Part shown: positions 34,168 to 44,150 of the stretch, piece by piece
Position numbering within the stretch: position 1 is the stretch's first letter
Layout of the letters: the number at the start of each line of letters is the position of its first letter
DNA from: Cricetomys ansorgei
Lineage: Eukaryota; Chordata; Mammalia; Rodentia; Nesomyidae
Assembly: GCA_026225945.1 (NCBI GenBank)
Contig: JAMJFZ010001868.1
Span: 6,974,001-7,038,000 of the forward strand
Length of the DNA: 64,000 nucleotides
Direction of reading: 5' to 3'
Position numbers and translations under genes: made by a program
The notes under the pieces: model-generated
Told to the model about the DNA's origin: nothing
The model's database searches: none
Seen by the model: only the letters and a program-made list of their open reading frames with translations

Positions 34168-35200
34168 TTGAGACTTCGCCATTGCATATCTTCTCATTTC
34201 TCACCCTCTAGCCCCTGGAAAATGCTATTCTATTGGGTGTTTCTAGAAATTAGCCTCTTTAAAGCTCTTCATATTAGGAGCTCACACACTTTCTGTGACT
34301 CAGAGTTTGGCTTATTTCACACAGCAAATATTCTCCAGATTCTCCCTGTGGTCACAAATGTCATACTTTTTTTTTTTCCTTTTATGACTGAATAATGTGT
34401 CCCTGTGCGTTTATTTACTCTGCTTTGGACACGCATGCTGCTTTAGTTATTATGACAATAATGAAATGATCAAGAAATGCAAATATGTCATTGAATCAAT
34501 AATTCCATTGCCTTTGGATACATTCACAATACTGGGATTGATGAGCCACACAGTGACTTGATTTACTATTTATTTATTTATGGCTTTACTGTACCTTCTA
34601 CTGTTTTATCCTTTTACCAACAATGACAAAGTATTCTGTTTTCTTCATATTCTTGCCAATATTTGTTTTCTTTCAACACTTTATAACTGTGTCAAGCGAT
34701 AGCTCATTGTGGGGTTATTTACACTTCTCACATGACTGACGATTAAGGCTTTCATGAACCTATTGACTATTTGTTTGTCTTCTTTTGAGAAATGTCTATT
34801 CCGACCATTCTGACAATTTTTAAAGCATGTTGTACATCTCCCTCCCATGAACTGACTTTCTACCTGTACTTTGGATATTAATTCCTTTATGGACAGATGT
34901 TTAACAGTGGTGTTTTCCATTCTGTAAATTGCTTTCCACTGTATTGATTTGTTTCTTTTGATGTGCAGAAGCTTCTAAGTCTGATGTAGTCCCACTCACT
35001 TTCCTTTTGCTTTTGTTGTTTGGGCTTTTTATATAATAGCCAAAGAAACATTGCCAAGATTATCCATGGGCTTTCCGTATTTTTTTTTTTTTTGGTAAGG
35101 CAAAAAGAGTTACTTCTATAGCAGATTTGTAGTCAAGCAAAAGTCATGGCCAGCAGAGGTCTTTGATTTTTTTCTTAATAACCTATGTTTTTTCTTTAAG
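34168..35200 (-). pseudogene. Ancient L1 (L1M-type) ORF2 3' part
   Basis: A decayed LINE-1 reverse-transcriptase ORF, 3' portion. On the plus strand the reversed text is classic: tggcttatttcacacagcaa, atgactgaataatgtgtccc, ttgcctttggatacattcac, then gttttatccttttaccaaca, tttgatgtgcagaagcttct and gatgtagtcccactcac. A minus-strand frame at 34681-34920 includes the ORF2 motif RHFSKEDKQIVNRFMKA, known from the C-terminal third of ORF2. Stops and frameshifts break it, so it is dead. The match to the pan-mammalian L1M text suggests insertion before rodents radiated. Confidence 0.8.
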
Positions 35201-35589
35201 GGAGTTTATCATTTCAAATAGTACATTTATATTTTTAATACATCTTGAGTAAAAGTTTGTCCCTTTCTAAGAGTTCCATTACTGTGGCCCGCATTAAAGT
35301 GATGAGAATGGACTCTCCTTAGAGTTTCCTAATCTTGGAAGCAAAGTTTCCAGCCTTTCATTTGAACATGAGGTTAGTTCTAAAATGTGATGAAGTGCAT
35401 TCTTTCTTATTATGTTGTTGAGGGCTTTTCATCATAAATATTTCCTGAGTTTTGTGTAATAATTTTACTAATACCTCAATAAAGACAATAGTATCCCTTT
35501 ACTATGGTTCTGCTATGATGCATCATATTTATTGGTACACCTATTTTAATCATTCTTGCATTCTTGATCACAGTGTGACCCCTCCTCAG
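35201..35589. other. Unassigned, may continue the L1M relic
   Basis: The text from 35201 to about 35460 has an L1-like reversed flavour (tcttgagtaaaagtttgtcc; tattatgttgttgagggctt) but no motif clear enough to assign. Confidence 0.35.
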
Positions 35590-35712
35590 CAAGATGGTTA
35601 CAGTTGCAAGTCACTGTGCCTTGCTCTTTATCAGAGTGCTGGGGATCTGAACCCATATCTTCAAGCTTGTCCAGAAAACACTTTGCCAACCAAGCCATCT
35701 TCTCAGCCCCTA
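35590..35712 (-). repeat. B4-type SINE head fragment
   Basis: The end reads cagagtgctggggatctgaa, then cccatatcttcaagcttgtc, then actttgccaaccaagccatc, then ttctcagcccc, the reversed tRNA-derived head of a B3/B4 SINE. Confidence 0.75.
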
Positions 35713-35814
35713 GATTCATAATTATTATGTGTCCTTTGTGAGTTGATCTTTTATCATTACATAATTAACCTTCCTTGTATTTGTGACTTACTACAACAGA
35801 ATACTATTCTGCTG

Positions 35815-36397
35815 TGCTCATAGATTGGTGCCTAGACCAGTCATCATCAGAGAGGCTTCCTCTGGAAACTAATGGGAGCAGATGCAGAGGCCCAGGGCCA
35901 AACATTATTCAGAAACCCGTGGAAGAGGGGAAGGAGAGATTGCAAGTACTAGAAGGTCAAGGGTATCAGGAGAACGAGCCCCAGAGAGTCAACTGACTGG
36001 CACTCTTAAGGTCTCACAGAGACTGAAGCCGGAACACAGAGCCTGTATGTGTTTGCACTGGGCTCCATACATATATTTTATGGTTGTCCAGCTTGGTGTT
36101 CTTGTGGAACCCCTACAAGTTAGAGTCAGGGGAAACTCTGATATATTTTTTTTAACCTACTCTTAGGACCCATTTCCCCTGCTGGGTCGCCTTGTCCAGT
36201 CCTGATGCCCGGTCCTGTTCCATCTTGTGCCTTGTTTGAGTGATAACACCAGAAGGCTTGTTATTTTCTGAGGGGAAATGGGGGGGGTGTGGTCTGGGGA
36301 GGAGTAGAGAATGGGGCGCTTGGAGGAATGGAGGGAGAGGAGGATGGGGTTGGGATGTATTATACGAGAGAAGAAAAAATAAATTATAATAAAAATA
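35815..36397 (+). mobile_element. L1 3' UTR with 3' end
   Basis: Plus-orientation rodent L1 3' region: cagagaggcttcctctggaa, agcagatgcagaggcccagg, gtggaagaggggaaggagag, tctcacagagactgaagccg, gctccatacatatattttat, then the G-rich tract (ggaaatggggggggtgtggt) and the ending gagagaagaaaaaataaatt. The order matches the family closely up to the poly-A signal. The frames of 60, 94 and 80 codons are by-products. Confidence 0.85.
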
Positions 36398-36398
36398 T

Positions 36399-36447
36399 TA
36401 GGGGCTGGGGAGATAGCTCAGTCAATAAAGTGCTTACAAAAAAAAAA
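36399..36447 (+). repeat. 37-nt SINE head plus A-tail
   Basis: The sequence ggggctggggagatagctca, continued by gtcaataaagtgcttac, is the tRNA-derived 5' head of a B3/B4 SINE. It stops after 37 bases and goes directly into a run of A's, immediately after the 3' end of an L1. Confidence 0.75.
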
Positions 36448-37228
36448 ATCTGTTTTCCGCTCAAAGCGTGGCCACCGGAGCGCCTTCTGGGTACGGTTTC
36501 CATGAGATTTCTTTCATTTCTTCCCTTTTAGTCCATATATGAGAGAGTCAACACCTTTAACGTTTGTTTAAAGTATTTATTGGTCTTGGTCTGTAAGTAC
36601 ATACAGTTTCCAATTGGGTGACTCTCTGTTTGGAGCTCTGTTCTTTCTTCCTGCCTCTCGTGCTGTCCCTTTGCTCTGCGGTAGCCAGTGCCGACCCCAG
36701 GCGCTGCGCATGCTCTGTGTGTGTGTGCAGTGGTTACCATAGAGCTTAAACAAAACATCTAAGAGTTGTATCTTTTAGGATCATAAGATCTTAACTTCAA
36801 TCGCATACAGAGCTTCAACATTCTCTCTCTCTGTCTCTCTGCGTCTCTGTCTCTTTTTCTTCCTTTCCTACCTTTTGTTATTTATGTCACATCCACACTT
36901 GGATATTGTGTACCCGTTAGCAGATTATTAAAGATGTAATTTAATAATCTTGTATTTTGACTTTTGTGTTAGAGTTAAAATTTATTTGCAAGGCACCATT
37001 GTGCCATATAATGCTCTGCACTTGACTACATCCTGATATTTACAGTGAGTAGTATACTTTCATATGTTTTCAAGTTGTTACTTAGTGTCCTTTGCTTCAG
37101 TTTGAAGATACATGATAGCATATTTTATAGTTTTGTAAGGTGGAAAACGTTACTCTTCTTCATTCCCAAACAACAGTTTTGCAGGCTATAGTGTTCATAG
37201 TTGATGGGTATTTTAAATGTGTGGTTGC
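36448..37228. other. Unassigned DNA
   Basis: Contains a locally G+C-rich patch near 36650-36735 (gccgaccccaggcgctgcgc) and a CT-rich tract at about 36816-36860. A 76-codon minus-strand frame (36528-36758) covers the G+C-rich patch. No domain recognised. Confidence 0.4.
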
Positions 37229-37377
37229 TGTTGTCTTTCAAGACAGGTTCCTCTGTTGTAACCCTGGATGTCCTGGAACTCGTTCTGAATACCAGGCTGG
37301 CCTTGAATTTATAGAGATCCACCTGTCTTTGCTTCCTAGTTCTAGGAGTAGAGGCATGCGCCTCCACTGCCTGGCTG
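37229..37377 (-). repeat. B1 SINE
   Basis: Reversed B1: tttcaagacaggttcctctg, gatgtcctggaactcgttct, ataccaggctggccttgaat, tatagagatccacctgtctt and ggcatgcgcctccactgcct. It explains much of a 155-codon plus-strand frame and a 127-codon minus-strand frame, which are therefore not genes. Confidence 0.9.
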
Positions 37378-37419
37378 TTTTTAATTTTCTTATTAATTCT
37401 TGGAGACTCTGCACATTGT

Positions 37420-37830
37420 GTTTTGATCTTGTTCACTTTCCCCACAATCCCCTGCAGATCCCCCATCTTTTCCTGCCCACCCAACTTCTTGCCTTCTTTT
37501 TTCCCCACCTGTCACCTGCAGTTTGTGCCCCCAATATAGTGTCGGCTGGGAGGCTTTCCACTGCAGCTTGGTCGATTTACCAGGGCTACACTTTCAAAGA
37601 AAACTAACTTTCCCTTTCCTAGCATCTATCAGTTGCCAATAGCTCTTAGGTTAGAGGTGGGACTTTGTGCCCACCTCCTTTCTCCATGCTGTGATTTGGT
37701 CTGGCTTGAGCTTTAAGTCTTGTGCATTTTAATACAAACACCATGAGTTCATCTGCATAGCTGTCCATCAGTACAGTCTTTTCTGGTAAACATCGCTTTG
37801 TGGGGGAGGGGCATGATTTTGTTGCTGCTG
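37420..37830 (-). mobile_element. L1 3' UTR fragment
   Basis: Reversed rodent L1 3' UTR: gcatctatcagttgccaata, gctcttaggttagaggtggg, actttgtgcccacctccttt, ctccatgctgtgatttggtc and accatgagttcatctgcata. The order matches the family. Confidence 0.8.
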
Positions 37831-37944
37831 CTGCTGTTTTTCATACATTTCATTTCCTTGGTATACATTCCCATTATATCACAGCTACAGATATTTTCAT
37901 TGAGAAGTATAATTACCCCTTTATGGAGGTTCCTTTATGTATGA

Positions 37945-38030
37945 TGAGTCTCTCTCTCCCTCTCTTTCCCCCTCTCTCACTCAATCTCTCGCTCTCCCTC
38001 TCCCTTCTGTCTCTATCTCTCTCATTTTTT
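37945..38030. repeat. CT-rich low-complexity tract
   Basis: Interrupted TCTC tract, giving a Ser/Leu repeat in an 87-codon plus frame. Confidence 0.9.
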
Positions 38031-38439
38031 GTTCATTTCAAGATAGTCTCTCATACCAACTGACTTTAATGTAACTTTCAGTTCTTTCATTTTATTGATT
38101 TTATGTAGGTCCTTTAAACATTATGGATGGGGATGCCCATGTCCTTTTTCAAGACTGTGGATGGTTTTCAACAAATAGCTATTCAAGTAAGCTTTTTGTT
38201 CATTTTTTTCTATACCTACACAACTTCCATAATTCACATATCCATAAGTATAATGATGTCTCCAAATGACTTTGTGCTTCGTTTCAACGCTTGTGTTTTT
38301 GTTTGACTAATTTGCAAATTTTACGTGTCCAATTCTCATTTTTATGTTCTTTCTTCTGCACAACAGGCCTCCGTGCTGATGAAAATATATACGTATTTCT
38401 TTATTAAATTAATCTTCTCATTCATCCTATTCTTTATTA
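38031..38439. other. Unassigned AT-rich DNA
   Basis: Lies between two reversed L1 3' UTR pieces and may be part of the same old L1, but I recognise no family text. Confidence 0.35.
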
Positions 38440-38850
38440 CTCACAATTTATTTATTTTGTCTATCATTTTTCTTGAATTTTAATGCTTAGAATAATTATT
38501 CTGATTTTTCCTCATCCTCCTCTCTCCCAAGTCCAACTCCTCCCAGGCCCTACACTTTTTCTCCAATCCATGATCTCTTCTTCAATTATTAGTGTGTGTG
38601 TGTGTGTGTGTGCATGTATGCAGAGGGGAGACAGCTACTGAGTCTATTCAGTGCTGCTTATACGTTCATAAGTTTATATGCTGTTCATATGTTTAAGGAT
38701 GACCACTTTGTATTATATAACCTATCAGGAGGCTAGTTGCTAGAGCCAACTACTGATTAAACACCCAGCAGCCATTGAGTGCTATCATTTTAATTCTATA
38801 CCATTGAGTGCTATCATTTTAATTCTATTCCAGGTGATTAAGTTCAATTT
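38440..38850 (-). mobile_element. L1 3' UTR fragment with internal TG run
   Basis: Reversed rodent L1 3' end: ctcccaagtccaactcctcc, then a short TG repeat (38592-38612), then ctactgagtctattcagtgc, gctgttcatatgtttaagga, gaccactttgtattatataa and cctatcaggaggctag, then acacccagcagccattg. Confidence 0.75.
38772..38829. repeat. 29-bp tandem duplication
   Basis: Two abutting copies starting ccattgagtgctatcatttt, at 38772-38800 and 38801-38829, differing only at the last base. It sits in the L1 3' UTR piece and is not in the family consensus as I know it. Confidence 0.92.
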
Positions 38851-40350
38851 CTCTGCAACTGATCATAGAACCTTGTAACTTCTTTTGGCGGTGTTGTGTT
38901 TGCCCAATCCAGATGGTTCATTAAACTCTATCCAGGTAACTTTGCATTGGTTTATGCACATTTGAACGAACAAACACCTCTACTAGTCTCTGCAGCTTAC
39001 TCCTGGTAGATGGTACTTTCTCCTGATTCTGAAGCTGGTGGGATTACCTACAGGCTGCAGTTGAGTGGAATTGAGGTGATTTCATAGACAAGCTCAGTGT
39101 CCCACAGATGGAATGGCTGCTGTGTACAGGGATTATGCAGTTCTGGCTCTTGTTTGGTCCATGCCTGCTTTGGGTACCAACTAAGACCTTGATCAGTGGA
39201 ATCAGTGCTAAAACAAGAGTCCACTTCATGCTCAGTATATGGATCCACTGTTATCAGGTATTTAAACAGGTTTGAATCTTCCTGAGACTCTTATAGGGCT
39301 CCTTCGTGGGCCTAGAGTGGGCCTTTGGATAGATTGTGCTGGCTTCAGACAAGTTGGAAAAGTGACAAACTTAAATCCAGGATGACTTCAGGATCCACTG
39401 CTGAGACTGGGGTCTGCAGGCTTGCTTCTGGGGGAATGGATGTAGCTCCTCTGAACTCACTAAGAACTGACAATTACTGTGACCTGAGAGTTTCTTTAGC
39501 GAGATGCACAGGACCATTTTTAAATCTACTGTGGGACTCCAATGAATATGTATTATAGAGAAATTAAAAGAGTTATCCAAAACAAAATATAACATTATGA
39601 GGAAAATATTCTTATACTATAAATATTGGTACACTTTTAACACCTTATTTTCTGAATTAAATCATTTAAATTCCTCTTATTGTGCAAAATGGATGGAAAT
39701 CAAATGAAATCCCCAAATATGCTTATGTTGGATTTTTTTTTTTTTTTTAGAACATTTGGTATTTTCGTTATCCCTTTCCTTTTTTCTCTTTGTAATAGAG
39801 TAAGAAGCTGTTCTTTTCCCTGTAGACAGTTCAACAACAACATCTCGCTGGCTTGTGGGCCACTTTAGTCTTTTGCTATCTAAATTCAAACTGTTATCAC
39901 ACGATTCCCTCTAAATCACCAAAACCTGCGAGCCTATTTTCTCTTCCCAATTCAACCTGCCACTTATTTTCTACCGTGTTGCTTGTAATACCAATTCCAA
40001 CTTCCTTGTCTCTGTACACTAGGAAGATTTATCTCCCAGAAGACTTGGTGACATAGATTTTAATATTAAAACTTAAGATAAATTATTAAAATTTGTTTTA
40101 TATTTCCATTTTTATAAAGAAAATGATGAGCATACACAGATATATTCTAGAAGTTTTTGTTATTTATTTATTTATTGTGGCACTGATTACTTAACCATCA
40201 AATTAAAATTGCTAAGAAAAGAGTACTTCGACAGCAAACATAGGGTTGGAAAAGCACCACTACCTAAGACCCCGCTTTTAGTAATTTTTAAACTATTAAA
40301 AATGAAAAACAAAAAACTATTCATGCATGTTTAACTCTTTAGCAACAATC

Positions 40351-40352
<2 letters not shown>
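38851..40352. other. Unassigned DNA
   Basis: The first 700 bases (to about 39560) are less AT-rich and have overlapping frames on both strands (for example 39044-39229 minus, 39325-39558 plus). I recognise no domain and no repeat. A poly-T run at 39733-39749 and a TTTA run at 40155-40178 follow. Confidence 0.4.
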
Positions 40353-40389
<37 letters not shown>

Positions 40390-40670
40390 GTGATCATAGG
40401 GAGGAATGTTCAGGAGGACAATGTTCAGGTGTCTTCTTCAACCCATTCTCTACTTGTTGAGACAGGACCTCTCATTAAACCTATAGCTCATTGACTGACT
40501 GGACTGGATGGTCGTAGGAAGTCTCCTGCCTCTGCCTCCTGTGAGCTTAGTGCTGATATCACAGGTGTACACTGTCATACCTAGCATATATGGATGCTGG
40601 GGGCACAAACTCGGGTCCTCATTCTTGTACAGCAAGCACGTTACCCATTGAGTCATCTATCCGTCCCCCA
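40353..40670 (-). repeat. B4-type SINE with expanded TG tail
   Basis: Begins with about 18 GT units (40353-40389), then tgagacaggacctctcatta, actgactggactggatggtc, ctgcctctgcctcctgtgag, gatatcacaggtgtacactg, ggatgctgggggcacaaact, cgggtcctcattcttgtaca and gttacccattgagtcatcta. This is a nearly full reversed B4. Confidence 0.9.
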
Positions 40671-40674
40671 ATAA

Positions 40675-40835
40675 CCAATACCTTAATTTTTATTGTGCTT
40701 ACTCATTTAATATGTGTATGACTGTGGGGTGTGAAGGCTCTGAGCCTATCACAGAACATGTCCCATTGGTTAAACTCAGATCATTAGACTTGACGGCAAC
40801 ACCCTCACCCTCTGAGCTGTCTCACTGGCCCCCAG
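40675..40835 (-). repeat. B3-type SINE
   Basis: A second reversed SINE directly after the B4. Words include ggttaaactcagatcattag, acttgacggcaacaccctca and ccctctgagctgtctcactg, followed by gccccc, the reversed tRNA-derived head. Two SINEs of different families in the same orientation suggest insertion of one next to or into the tail of the other. Confidence 0.75.
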
Positions 40836-42199
40836 AAATCTATTACTTAGCATGAAAAATAAAACTGCAGATTTATTTTCTTACTTTCACCCATGTCTGA
40901 CATTTCTTAAGATCTCATTAAACATAAAGATGCTTTTACTGAAGGTACAAAATGAATGGCATCTTGCCACTAAACCTATTAAAGTCTTTAGGAGGACTCT
41001 GAGGCGAGTGTTGGTAATGCTCTTAGGCTAACATGCTATGAAGCAGATATATGGATGCAAAAACACAGTGATAACAGATGCACGGAAGTTAATCTGGTAT
41101 CTGCTCTCTGATCTGAAATGCTGGCTTTTCTGGAAAATAAATACGTCATCAATCACGTCAGTAAGTTCATTCTACACTAATCCTCACTCAATGGAAAAGC
41201 AGTCAAGTGAGGCGCACAGGAGTAGTTGCAGCATGGCAGGACTCACTTAAAACTTTGTGTGTCAAATTTTTACTTTCAAATTTGTTTTCATAATAATATT
41301 CTGATATTTCAGTTTTCTGCGTTTTGCTGAGTAGACAGAAGATACTGAATTCTCAGTGTATCATAAAGGAAAATCAACTGTTTGACTTTATTATGTTTTA
41401 CTGTTTGTCGTGCCTAAGTTTAAACCAATGTCAGAATATCTTAATTAGGGGAACATTCAAGTTTGAAATCAAGGATAAATACTGTATACTTTTCTTCTTT
41501 TATGAAATTGTTGTGACTCTTCTAAATCCATTTTCAACTTAATATTCTGTTAACTACTTACAAATAATTATTTACCAGTTTAGCAAAGCCCTAAATAAAA
41601 ACGCTGGAGATAGCACAGAACATTCTCTTGCACCTCGCATGGAGTTCTCTCCACTGATTTTAACTTTGTTTGTTGTGTTTTATTTGTCACAATGGAACAA
41701 ATAACCCGCATAATATTGTTAGTAAGTCTATACCCATTCAGACTTCTGTATCTATATATAATTACAGTATTCTCAACTCCTTTAATTACTTCCTGTGGTT
41801 CTAAGACATGTTTAAGTATAAATTATTCTTATAGTGAATATGCTAGCAAAGATTGATCTGTATTTTTATCAAACCAAGCAGATATGAAAATAGAGTCTTT
41901 GTGGACAAAACCTTCCAGCTGTTTGTAAACATCATTTTACAGCTCTGTCGCCATTGTGCTTAGCGAGCAGCAATCATAGCATGCACAGCTATGCATGGCA
42001 TAGCAACCTTCATGCACGATGCATTGTTTTATGTTTTTTTCTTTGCCTTTGAAGTTTATTTCTTTGAATCTGATGAAGAGAGGACATGCCTGTATGCCAC
42101 CTTCTGCCAACAGAGCAGTGTGTGTATGGAAAGATTAAAGTTGCAGCATCTAAGTGTTTATTCGTGGCACAAATATCTTGGTGGTAACCACTAGCTCTC
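40836..42199. other. Unassigned AT-rich DNA
   Basis: No gene or repeat family recognised. The part at 41900-42000 has clustered short transcription-factor-like words (gtaaaca, ccattgtgc), which is only suggestive. Confidence 0.45.
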
Positions 42200-43000
42200 T
42201 AATTGGACTTGTGACCTACTCAACAAGAGAAAATGAATGCCTGGTACTAGAAACCAAGCCCAGGGAACTCATGGATCTTGCAGAAGGACCTACATCCATT
42301 TTCCTAAAACAGAATGATCCCTAACTATACTTGGAATATTTGTCCTTAAGCCCACAGATACATGTAATCCTCATTACTAGTAAAAGGAAACTTTTCTTTG
42401 CAACATGTGGAGACCATTACAGAAGATCAGAACCAATAAAAATGTCAAATTGTGGAGCCCAGTCCCAATGGATACATCTATAAAACAACTCCCACACCAG
42501 AGGCTCAAGGAACATTGCAGAAGATGAGACAAAAATATTGTAAGAGCCAGAGGATCAGGGAGTTTGCTGTGAGATCCTGTCTCCTAGGAATGTCAGAAGT
42601 TACACCCATAGAGTCTCACCAGCATGCCTGCCTAAACACAAGATGACTAAGGATAATAATAATAATCATGCCAAAGTGGATGGGGGAAAGACCAAGAGGC
42701 CTCAGCCTTACACAAACAAGTGCAGGCAGCTAAGGAATGCTGAGAGTGGGAGAAATGATCTTCTTCAAGGAACACAAACACAAAGCTAAATTGTCAGTCC
42801 TGAAAACAAGTAAGAAGGTTGTGTTTAGGAATGTACATACATTTGCATATGCATATATGCATGTGATAACAGTTAGTGAAAGGAGAGGTCATGAATTTGA
42901 AAGTGGAGAGGAGTAGAAGGAAAGATTAGAGAGAGGAAAGGGAAGAGGGAATCGTGTAATTATATTATAATATCAAAAATAAGAACAAATGTCAAAAAAA
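42200..43000 (+). mobile_element. L1 3' UTR, Lx-type, with 3' end
   Basis: Plus-orientation Lx 3' UTR, well ordered: gtggagcccagtcccaatgg, aggctcaaggaacattgcag, taagagccagaggatcaggg, cctgtctcctaggaatgtca, catgccaaagtggatggggg, aaagaccaagaggcctcagc, atgcatatatgcatgtgata, gaaaggagaggtcatgaatt and the tail attatattataatatcaaaa. The related fragment at 57870-58590 has the same order. Confidence 0.9.
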
Positions 43001-43985
43001 GGTGCAGACTTTTTACATTATATTTGACATTCACATTCTGTCAGACTTACAGGTTTCCCCTCAACAAAGCCTATTGGCAGTCAGCCAGATGCTTGTGGTA
43101 AATTTATTTCACTCCTTTTTAAATTGTTTCATATTTAGGATCTCTTCAATAAATGTATGGTCTGTGGCTAATACCCAGTGGATTACAAATGCTACTCTCT
43201 ACTCGAAACTGAGTTTGACATCTCTTGAAGTAGAACCTCCTGTTTGGCAGGTAAAGTTATAAATCTTTCAAACTGAATATCACGTGTGTGTTAGGGGAAG
43301 GGAGATAACAGGAGACTCCTCATAAAATAAGGGCCACTGCTTCCTACTTTTCTTATTTAAAGCTCTGGCAGTGTTCCAAATAAACAGCTTTTATCCAGTT
43401 TTGTAGTAGAATTTTGTAGAGAACAATCACTTTTTCTTTGGTTCATTGGTGAAAGGAATCTCATTATTATATTCATGAATACTGACTGAGATTCAAATCC
43501 ATATCAGAAGGGAAGAAGAGTCATTCAGCTCTCTACACCCAAAGTGAAATTTTAATATTAGTGTAAATTAATGAACACAGGTATTATTTGATACGGCCAT
43601 TCTGTAATCCTGAGAATAACTGAACTTATGAACTTATTACTTATTATAATTGTTATATATTATTATTATAATTTATTGTTTGCCAACGAAAATTATCAGG
43701 TTGAACACAGATTATGCGCTTGTATAAACTATAGACTTAAGTGACTGGATTGGTGTCTGTTAATTCTCTAAAATCATAATTCAAAAACCTGCCGACTAAT
43801 TTTACTCAGAATTTTAGAGATGCTTCAGCTCAGAAAATAAAATAATTACCATATTTTGCCTAATATCCATAGAGACATTTTTTAGAATACTCCACAGACA
43901 CAAATTCAAAATGGAGCCTTACCCACAGCACTGCCAACACTGACAGATAGAAGAGATATTAAAATAATAGAATGTCAAGATGAGG
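43001..43985. other. Unassigned AT-rich DNA
   Basis: No repeat recognised. The 86-codon frame at 43002-43262 has no domain. Confidence 0.45.
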
Positions 43986-44150
43986 GCCCATGGAGCTGGC
44001 TTGACAGGTAAGACACGCAGTCAAGCCTGCTGGCCTGAGTGTGATCCCTCAGTAAAGGACGGAACTGACACTTAAACTCATCTCTGACTGTGCCATCATG
44101 GCACGTGATCGCACCTCAATAACCCACAAATAAATCTAATAAAATCTCCA
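43986..44150 (+). repeat. B3-type SINE
   Basis: The tRNA-related head (catggagctggcttgacagg, taagacacgcagtcaagcct) is followed by gtgtgatccctcagtaaagg, acggaactgacacttaaact, catctctgactgtgccatca and tggcacgtgatcgcacctca. These match the B3 series 'gatccc', 'gagaactgactcccgcaag', 'ttgtcctctgacc' and 'gtggcacatgtacac', diverged. Confidence 0.65.

Noticed and set aside
34681..34920. 79-codon minus frame as a gene
   Set aside because: It is a slice of an ancient L1 ORF2.
36640..36740. CpG-island promoter
   Set aside because: The G+C-rich patch is only about 100 bases, with few CpG and no neighbouring exon.
37125..37607. 155-codon plus frame and 127-codon minus frame as genes
   Set aside because: Both run through a reversed B1 and a reversed L1 3' UTR.
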